Origin: Plasmodium relictum
Lineage: Eukaryota > Apicomplexa > Aconoidasida > Haemosporida > Plasmodiidae
Assembly: GCF_900005765.1 (NCBI RefSeq)
Contig: NC_041690.1
Location: forward strand, 1,364,001 to 1,428,000
Direction of reading: 5' to 3'
Length of the DNA stretch: 64,000 nt
Part shown: positions 57,936 to 64,000 of the stretch, piece by piece
Position numbering within the stretch: position 1 is the stretch's first letter
Layout: each line of letters begins with the position of its first letter
The notes under the pieces: model-generated
The model's database searches: none
What the model was told of the DNA's origin: nothing
The model's input: only the letters and a program-made list of their open reading frames with translations
Program-made: the position numbers and the translations under genes

Positions 57936-59528
57936 ATGTTTAATGTTTTTTCAGCAGCTTTTCTAGATAACACAAATAATCTTAAAAATATTAACAAACC
58001 TATTAATAATAATTTAAATAAAAATAATACTTTAACAAGATCTATTTCTGCAAATGCAAGTAATGAAAATGACAGAACAAAAAACTTAGCATTGAAAGAC
58101 AGATTGGCTACAGTAAGAAATGTACAAAATATATTAAATAAAAAAAATATAAATAAAACGGACACTAATGAAGATAAAAACAGTAGTAGCATTAATTTAA
58201 AAAATAATATAGGAAGCGAGGCAAATAAGCTTCTATCAACTAATGAAAATAACTTGAATAAATTTAAAAACTATTCAAGCGTTGTAAATGAAAAGCAAAA
58301 TGAAGAGCTAGAAAAAAAATTAAAAAAAAGAAAGAGAAGAAAAAAGCATGAAATTTTAATGGAACGAATGAAACAAAAAGAACAAGAAAAAAAAAAACAA
58401 AAGGAAAATGAAGAAGAACAAAACAATTATGAAGAAGAAGAATATGATGAAGAAGAAGGGGGTGATGAAGAAAATGATGATGATAACAATAACAGATCTC
58501 AAAAATATAATAGGCAATCAAAAAATAAATACGAACAAAAATTACAAGAAGAAGAGGAAGAACATGAAGAGGATGATGAAGATGAAGAAGAAGAGACATA
58601 TAATAAAAATTATAGTAATAATAATAAAAATAAGCATGAGGAAAAAAGTTTTAATAAACAATTTTATAATGCTACTACTACTACCACTACTAATAATAAT
58701 AATAATACAAATATAAATAATGAACCAGGAATAAAACCAAAAAGAAAAAGAAGAAAAAAAAAAGAGATGGAAGAGTATAGAGCACGGCTATTAAAAGAAA
58801 AAATGCAACAGCAAAATTCATTAAATAATATTATAACGAAAACAAATAGTTTTAATAATAAAAATGAAAACAATACACAAGAAGAAATTAAAGTGAAAAG
58901 AAGAAGAGGAAGACCTAAAGCAAGTGAAGTAGCGGCTATGAACAATATGAATGATAAGCTAAAACAAAATGACATAAGAAAATATTATAGTAGAAATAGC
59001 GATAATCAAATAACAAGAAAATGGAGTATAAATGAAAAAAATAAAGGAGAATATGAAGAAGAAAATAAAAGTGTTTTTAAAATAATTAAAACTTCTATTC
59101 AAGAAAATACTTCATTTATGAAAAAATCACCAAATGAAATTATACAGTTAGAAAAAAACTTTAAAAATAATATAAAAAATGGTGTCACATGTATACCTTT
59201 AAACTACCAAAGTAAAGGAGGAGGAATGGCAATTATTTTAATTGATACTGAAACTACATATGGTCCTGTAAAAAATTCTTATGGATTTATGACTTTTCTT
59301 GTTTTAGATTGCCATTCAAATAATTTTTTTATTGATACAGGAATAAAAAACAATGTTATTGAATGTGAAAAGCATATGCAATTGTTAATTAGCCCAGGTG
59401 ATATATATATGTTTAAAAATCAGAGTCAAGAAATTGAAGCTAGATTATTATTAATTGTATGTAATAAAATGAAACAACCGTTTGATGCAAAATTGCACAT
59501 AAAAGATCCTGAATATAATGATAAATAA
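57936..59528 (+). CDS. CENP-C/Mif2-like centromere protein: acidic/basic N-terminus, AT-hook-like motif, C-terminal cupin
   Basis: Inner-kinetochore protein that links centromeric chromatin to the outer kinetochore and dimerises through a cupin. Single exon, 530 residues. The C-terminal about 130 residues form the cupin: VTCIPLNYQSKGGGMAIILI, YGFMTFLVLD, FFIDTGI, MQLLISPGDIYMFKNQSQEI, EARLLLIVCNK. The 'PGDIYMFKNQS' strand-turn is typical of the Mif2/CENP-C fold. Upstream is KVKRRRGRPKASEV (about residue 321), an AT-hook-like RRGRPK core. A long acidic run (EEEYDEEEGGDEENDDD) flanked by Lys/Arg-rich helices sits before that. The canonical CENP-C motif (R-x-S-x-R-x-x-x-x-P-x-x-[YF]-W) is not obvious. 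Other cupin proteins are possible, but the layout favours CENP-C. Confidence 0.75.
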   Translation: MFNVFSAAFLDNTNNLKNINKPINNNLNKNNTLTRSISANASNENDRTKNLALKDRLATVRNVQNILNKKNINKTDTNEDKNSSSINLKNNIGSEANKLLSTNENNLNKFKNYSSVVNEKQNEELEKKLKKRKRRKKHEILMERMKQKEQEKKKQKENEEEQNNYEEEEYDEEEGGDEENDDDNNNRSQKYNRQSKNKYEQKLQEEEEEHEEDDEDEEEETYNKNYSNNNKNKHEEKSFNKQFYNATTTTTTNNNNNTNINNEPGIKPKRKRRKKKEMEEYRARLLKEKMQQQNSLNNIITKTNSFNNKNENNTQEEIKVKRRRGRPKASEVAAMNNMNDKLKQNDIRKYYSRNSDNQITRKWSINEKNKGEYEEENKSVFKIIKTSIQENTSFMKKSPNEIIQLEKNFKNNIKNGVTCIPLNYQSKGGGMAIILIDTETTYGPVKNSYGFMTFLVLDCHSNNFFIDTGIKNNVIECEKHMQLLISPGDIYMFKNQSQEIEARLLLIVCNKMKQPFDAKLHIKDPEYNDK

Positions 59529-61185
59529 ATGTAAATCATTTGTAAATATATAGATATATACATATCTGATTATTCTCATTTTAATAATTATTTTAAGAAT
59601 ATTTTTAATATATATAATAATAATATTTATAAATAAAAAAAAAAAAAAAAGAAAATTTTAATTTAATTTAACAAATGAAAATCAATAATAACGAATGCTT
59701 ATTTTTCTAATAAAAAAAAAAAGCATTACATTTATAGTATCATACATAAAATTATTGAAAAGCTGAACTTCAGTAAATTATTTAAGTATAATATTTTAAA
59801 TATAAAAAAAAGTTATTAGTTTAAAGAAAGTTATTTTAAATATTATTGGTGTAAATCTTATAATTGTTTAATATACATAAATATATATGTTTATACATCA
59901 TCATTTTTTTTTTGTGCTATAATTTGAAAATCATTTTTTTTTTTTTTTTATTTTATATAACAATACATTATAAATAATATTTATATATTTTAAATATTGT
60001 ATTAAAATTTTTATCCTCATATTATTTTTTCCATCTATTAAGAAAAATTATGAAAGCAGGGATTATCTCATAAAAATTTAATAAAAAAAATGTTTGACCT
60101 CTTTTATTCTTTGTTATGCTTTTTATGTATTAAAAAATATTAATTATACTATTATGTTATTTAACCTTTATATTATGCTAACAATTTTTTTTTTTTTTAA
60201 ATTTAAAAAGTAAATTCATATATAAGCATGTACATATATATATATGTATTTTTTTTTATGTGTAAAATTATTTTTGTATAAAATTTAACTATTATGAAAA
60301 AAAAAAATTTATAAATGTTAAAATACATAAGAATTATGTTATAAAGTATTTTTTCCAACTTTTTTTTCAAATTTTTTATAATAAGATGTGCGCGAATGTG
60401 TACATTTTTTTTTTTTTTTATTAGTGATACTCTTTCCATTTCTTTTTAAAGTTGTAAAATCTTCAAAAAAAAAAAAAATGATTTTTGATATAAGAATGAA
60501 AAATTATGTGCATATGAAAACATACATATATATGCATATGGTTACATGTATAAATGTATCAACACTTGTAATAAAAGTTTCTAATGGATGATTACTCCCT
60601 TTTTTTTTCAATTGTATATAAATAAGTTTTGAAAAATTCTATTCAATTTTAGCTCTATTTATAAAAATAATGAATTCTTAAAAAAAGCCACTATTACAAA
60701 AGACAAAAAAAAAAAAAAAAAAATTAAATAAAATAGTGTGTTTTATAACAATAAAAAAAAATAAAATAAAATAATAATAAAAAATAACATTAAAAATTGT
60801 GGTAATATAAATCATTTATTATTTTAATATTTTATACTGTATGAAAATAAAAAAAAACAAAAAATAAAAATATTTATTTTGAAACATTATGGTAACAGAT
60901 AAGAAATTAAAAAAAATTTTAAAAAAATGTATATATATTAATAAATTTTCCTAGTACCCCTTAAAGAAAATTGGTAGTAATCATGCCTAAACATTTTCAT
61001 ATATTGAATATACACACTTTATAATTCATTTTACTAAATTATTTCATTTCATTTCCTTTTCTTTTCCTTTTCCTTTTCCTTTTCCTTTTCCTTTTTTTTT
61101 TTTTTTTTGTATTTCTCATTTTAATGACTTTTTAAGTTAAACATTTGGACAAAAAAATTTTTAGTAAATCAGAGGTTTAAAAAAA
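59529..61185. other. Intergenic region, CENP-C to the kinase
   Basis: 1.66 kb. Mostly A/T-rich, with poly-A and poly-T tracts. A mildly more complex patch at about 60040-60180 has no frame. The CCTTTT repeat below lies just before the kinase. Short open frames at 60203-60591 on both strands look spurious. Confidence 0.4.
61055..61098. repeat. (CCTTTT)n polypyrimidine hexamer repeat upstream of the kinase
   Basis: About seven copies of CCTTTT, followed by a long T run, ending about 90 bp before the kinase ATG. It is the complement of the GGAAAA hexamer that encodes Lys-Glu in HYDIN. Confidence 0.9.
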
Positions 61186-64000
61186 ATGCAAAGAACAGAA
61201 AAAAAAAAATTTTCACTTTTTGAAATCGTTGAAGATTTTAATAGCAAATGTACATACTATAAAAACAAAAACATAACCAATTTTATGTTTTCAAATAATG
61301 CATCTACAAAAAATTCAAGTAATAATGATGAAAGAAAAGAGTTTTTACAAATTTTTAATGATTTTATAAGGAGACTTAATAATTTGCATCGTGACTTTTT
61401 AGAATACAACAATACATATGAAAATTATGAAAATCTAGATATAAGTTATAACGAAGATAAAAATATAAATTACATAGATAATGAAGAAAATAAAGATATA
61501 AGTGATACAGAATATTCTATTGAGAAAAATTTAAATAATGAAAAAAAAATAAAAGAAAGCAGTACAAGAAACATTAACGAAAATGAAAGAATGGTAGAAG
61601 AAAAAAAAAGAACTAAGAGCATAGATATGGAAAAAATAAAATTAATAAATAATTCAAATATTAATGATTTATTAAAAAATGATAAAAAATGTAGTCTTCA
61701 AATAAGTGAAGAATGCCATACTGATTTTAGCAGTGAATCTTCATTTACTAATACAAACGAAAGTAGTGAAAATGAAGATGCAGCTAATAAAATAAATGAT
61801 ACTTTAATAAAGTATGTTATAGATTTAGACTATGCACTAAATATTAGGAGAATATCAAAGGAAAACTTAATAGAAGAAATCAAGGAGTTTTATAGTATAC
61901 ACAATAATAATATAAGATTGAATGATTATTCAAAGTATTTAAGCTATGAAATCATTAATATATTAAAAAAAAAAATTGATGAAGATAATTTCAATTTTAT
62001 TAACAGATATGAAAACCCTTTCAAAAATAACAAATTTTTTTTCAATATTCCTCATAATTATTTTTTTATAAAAAATTACAGTGATCAAAATAAAGAAATT
62101 TTATATAAATCTAATAATACAAATTATGAAAAAAGTTTAAATGGTGTAAATACACATGCATTGTCTTACAATTCATCTAGTGTTAATGGAAATACTTATA
62201 ATTTATGTGCAAATAGCATATTAAGCAGAAATAATTCTTATAATAAATTTAGTTCTCCTAATTTTGGATCATTAGAACGTCATCTTTCTCCTAATTTTGG
62301 ATCATTTGATGAAAATAATAATAATGAAGATTTTAACTTTAAAGATGAAAATAAATTTCACAAAAATTATGAATATGAAGAGGAAAAATGTAATAATTTT
62401 TTTAAATATAATTCAAACAATGAACCAATAGATAATAACAATGTTTTAACTAAACATTCAACTACACCATCATCAAAAAATATGAATACATCAAATTCTC
62501 CTGATTATAGTAGAAATTATAATAATGAAGATGAATTAACTAAAAATTTGAATGATAGAACGGAATTAGAGAATGATCATATATATGAAATAAATAACAC
62601 AGAAAATAAAAAAAATAATTTAAGCAGTAATACAAGTGATTTTTATCAAAGCATAAGTGATTTTTACAAAAATAAAGAAAACTACAATTGTGATGAAAAT
62701 AATAGTACATATATTCGAAAAAGTTCTCTTTTTTTAAATAGTAATGAAACTGATATAAATTCAAATAATAAGAATAGTCACGAAAATAGAGAAAATATTA
62801 TTAATTTATGCTTTGATGATGAATTATCTAGTGCAATAACCTTAAACAATGATTCATCTTCAAATAAAGATAAAAAGAATTATTATCCTTCAGAAAAAGA
62901 TAATGATATAATCAATTATAAAACAGATCGTAGCAATAGGAATATATATGATGAAAAAGATAAGAAATATATGGAGAAATTGGGGGAATATGAAAAGGAT
63001 GAAAGTAGATGGTTTGAAGAGTACTGTAATGGAGATTATAATTTATTTAGATCAAAGCAATTAAAAAAAAAAAAGGAAATAATGATTCATTATTTAAATA
63101 GCCTATCAAATAACAATAAAAAAAACGAAGAATTAGGCGAGAATGATATAAATAAAATAGGCAATATTTATTACAACAACGGCAATACTAATTTGGATAG
63201 TGAAAATAATTATGATAATATGTATAATGTAATTAATTTAAAGGTTATATATGAAAATAACAAATGTGAATTTGGCTCTAATGAGGAAATAAGTTTCTTT
63301 CCTAATCAAATTATTTTAAATAAGTATCAAGTTTTAAAAATTTTATCCAAGACTAAATTTAGTACTACACTAAAATGCCTGAATCTACATTATAAAAAAG
63401 ATAGAAAACATAAAAAAAGGTGCCCTATAAGTACTGATATTAATGATAAAGAAAATATACATAGAAGTTTCGATGAAAATATATCTATATCCTTAAGGAA
63501 TTTAAAAAATGGAAAAAATATAAATAATTTCAATGAATATATTAAAAAAGAAAACTATGATTCGAAAAAAAATTTCCTAAGAAATAATATTAATAGAAGA
63601 AAAGAATATAAGTATGTATGTTTAAAAGTAATGAAAAATGGAAAAAGTTTTTTAGATCAAGGATTATTTGAATTAATTGTTTTAAATTTGTTGTGTAATG
63701 AAAATAAGATAAATGATAAGAACAATGACGAATTAACTAATAAAAATATTATTCAGTTGTATGATTATTTTTATTTTAAAGAACATTTAATAATTGTAAC
63801 TGAATATATGCAGAGCGATTTGTACAATTATTTCATTAAAAAGGGAAAAATAGGAACTATTGGTCAATTACAAGTATTGGCTAAAAATTTATTAGAAGGA
63901 ATAGCATATATTCATTCTAAAAATTTAATACATTGTGATTTAAAACCTGAAAATATTATGATTAATATGAGAAAAAGAAAAAGTGGTAAACAACAACAAA
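61186..64000 (+). CDS. DYRK-like CMGC protein kinase, 5' 938 codons (runs off the window)
   Basis: Starts MQRTEKKKFSLFEIVEDF at the first ATG after an A-rich stretch. It stays open for 2,815 bases to the right edge. The first about 700 residues are Asn/Asp/Glu-rich with no fold recognised, and include small duplications (SPNFGS twice; SDFY-x-x-x-x-SDFY). The kinase N-lobe begins at NQIILNKYQVLKILSKTKFS. After a basic insert of about 70 residues come the beta-3 Lys (VCLKVMKN), alpha-C (LFELIVLNLL), hinge (IIVTEYMQSDLYNYF) and catalytic loop LIHCDLKPENIMI. HCDLKPEN rather than HRDLKPEN is typical of DYRK/HIPK/PRP4 kinases. The DFG segment and the rest lie outside. The usual GxGxxG loop is replaced by LSKTKFSTT. 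Confidence 0.88.
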   Translation, partial: MQRTEKKKFSLFEIVEDFNSKCTYYKNKNITNFMFSNNASTKNSSNNDERKEFLQIFNDFIRRLNNLHRDFLEYNNTYENYENLDISYNEDKNINYIDNEENKDISDTEYSIEKNLNNEKKIKESSTRNINENERMVEEKKRTKSIDMEKIKLINNSNINDLLKNDKKCSLQISEECHTDFSSESSFTNTNESSENEDAANKINDTLIKYVIDLDYALNIRRISKENLIEEIKEFYSIHNNNIRLNDYSKYLSYEIINILKKKIDEDNFNFINRYENPFKNNKFFFNIPHNYFFIKNYSDQNKEILYKSNNTNYEKSLNGVNTHALSYNSSSVNGNTYNLCANSILSRNNSYNKFSSPNFGSLERHLSPNFGSFDENNNNEDFNFKDENKFHKNYEYEEEKCNNFFKYNSNNEPIDNNNVLTKHSTTPSSKNMNTSNSPDYSRNYNNEDELTKNLNDRTELENDHIYEINNTENKKNNLSSNTSDFYQSISDFYKNKENYNCDENNSTYIRKSSLFLNSNETDINSNNKNSHENRENIINLCFDDELSSAITLNNDSSSNKDKKNYYPSEKDNDIINYKTDRSNRNIYDEKDKKYMEKLGEYEKDESRWFEEYCNGDYNLFRSKQLKKKKEIMIHYLNSLSNNNKKNEELGENDINKIGNIYYNNGNTNLDSENNYDNMYNVINLKVIYENNKCEFGSNEEISFFPNQIILNKYQVLKILSKTKFSTTLKCLNLHYKKDRKHKKRCPISTDINDKENIHRSFDENISISLRNLKNGKNINNFNEYIKKENYDSKKNFLRNNINRRKEYKYVCLKVMKNGKSFLDQGLFELIVLNLLCNENKINDKNNDELTNKNIIQLYDYFYFKEHLIIVTEYMQSDLYNYFIKKGKIGTIGQLQVLAKNLLEGIAYIHSKNLIHCDLKPENIMINMRKRKSGKQQQ
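62254..62306 (+). repeat. 20-bp direct repeat, offset 33 bp, in the kinase N-terminal extension
   Basis: TCTCCTAATTTTGGATCATT occurs at 62254-62273 and 62287-62306, giving two SPNFGS motifs 11 residues apart. Confidence 0.9.

Noticed and set aside
60203-60591. Short overlapping open frames on both strands
   Set aside because: Composition is low-complexity Lys/Ile/Phe, no conserved motif and no splice partner.
1-64000. Transposons, LTR elements, virus-like copies, CRISPR arrays, rRNA or tRNA genes
   Set aside because: None seen: no reverse transcriptase, integrase, transposase or capsid-like motifs, no long terminal or spaced direct repeats, and no structured RNA gene recognisable by eye.

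Overview
The window is chromosome-internal nuclear DNA from an apicomplexan, almost certainly a Plasmodium species. Base composition is extremely A+T rich, with intergenic DNA that is nearly all A/T, long poly(dA:dT) tracts and TA microsatellites. Introns are short (about 70-460 bp) and A/T-rich with GT..AG ends. Proteins carry Asn- and Lys/Glu-rich low-complexity inserts, and several families are typical of malaria parasites. From memory, the order LPAAT - (HYDIN region) - HSP90 - dephospho-CoA kinase - ... - kinase resembles part of P. falciparum chromosome 14, but I could not check this. The species is not resolved; very A+T-rich avian or falciparum-like parasites are candidates. I see no subtelomeric gene family, transposon, LTR element, CRISPR array, tRNA or rRNA.

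Layout, left to right. (1) 1-7010: the 3' part of BUB3 (spindle checkpoint) faces an ataxin-10-like gene whose two small last exons I assembled by eye. A small OXLD1-type protein, a three-exon LPAAT acyltransferase and a two-exon EF-hand protein follow. (2) 7610-29990: a 14-exon gene encoding about 6,710 residues, which I identify as HYDIN, the giant ASH/MSP-domain protein of the axonemal central pair. (3) 30012-40444: a small four-exon gene of unknown function, a leader-bearing HSP90 (probably apicoplast), the spliceosomal CCCH/RING protein CWC24/RNF113 and dephospho-CoA kinase. (4) 40445-53051: GCP4 (gamma-tubulin complex) with an unusual L-type-lectin-like insertion, a PARN-family poly(A) ribonuclease and a WD-repeat protein. 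(5) 53427-64000: LSM5, a heptatricopeptide-like organellar RNA protein, a CENP-C/Mif2-like cupin protein with an AT-hook-like motif, and the first 938 codons of a DYRK-like protein kinase that runs off the end.

These genes are independent, each with its own promoter. A loose theme is cell division and axoneme building: BUB3, CENP-C, GCP4, HYDIN and the EF-hand gene divergent from HYDIN. RNA metabolism (PARN, LSM5, CWC24) and organelle metabolism (HSP90, LPAAT, dephospho-CoA kinase, OXLD1, the HPR-like protein) make up the rest. Most multi-exon models here are my own splice calls from reading frame, GT/AG and family conservation; they need transcript support.

I do not find a clearly new biological system. 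The observations most worth following are the lectin-fold insert in GCP4, the complete HYDIN model with its decayed P-loop, and the kinase whose glycine loop has no glycines.
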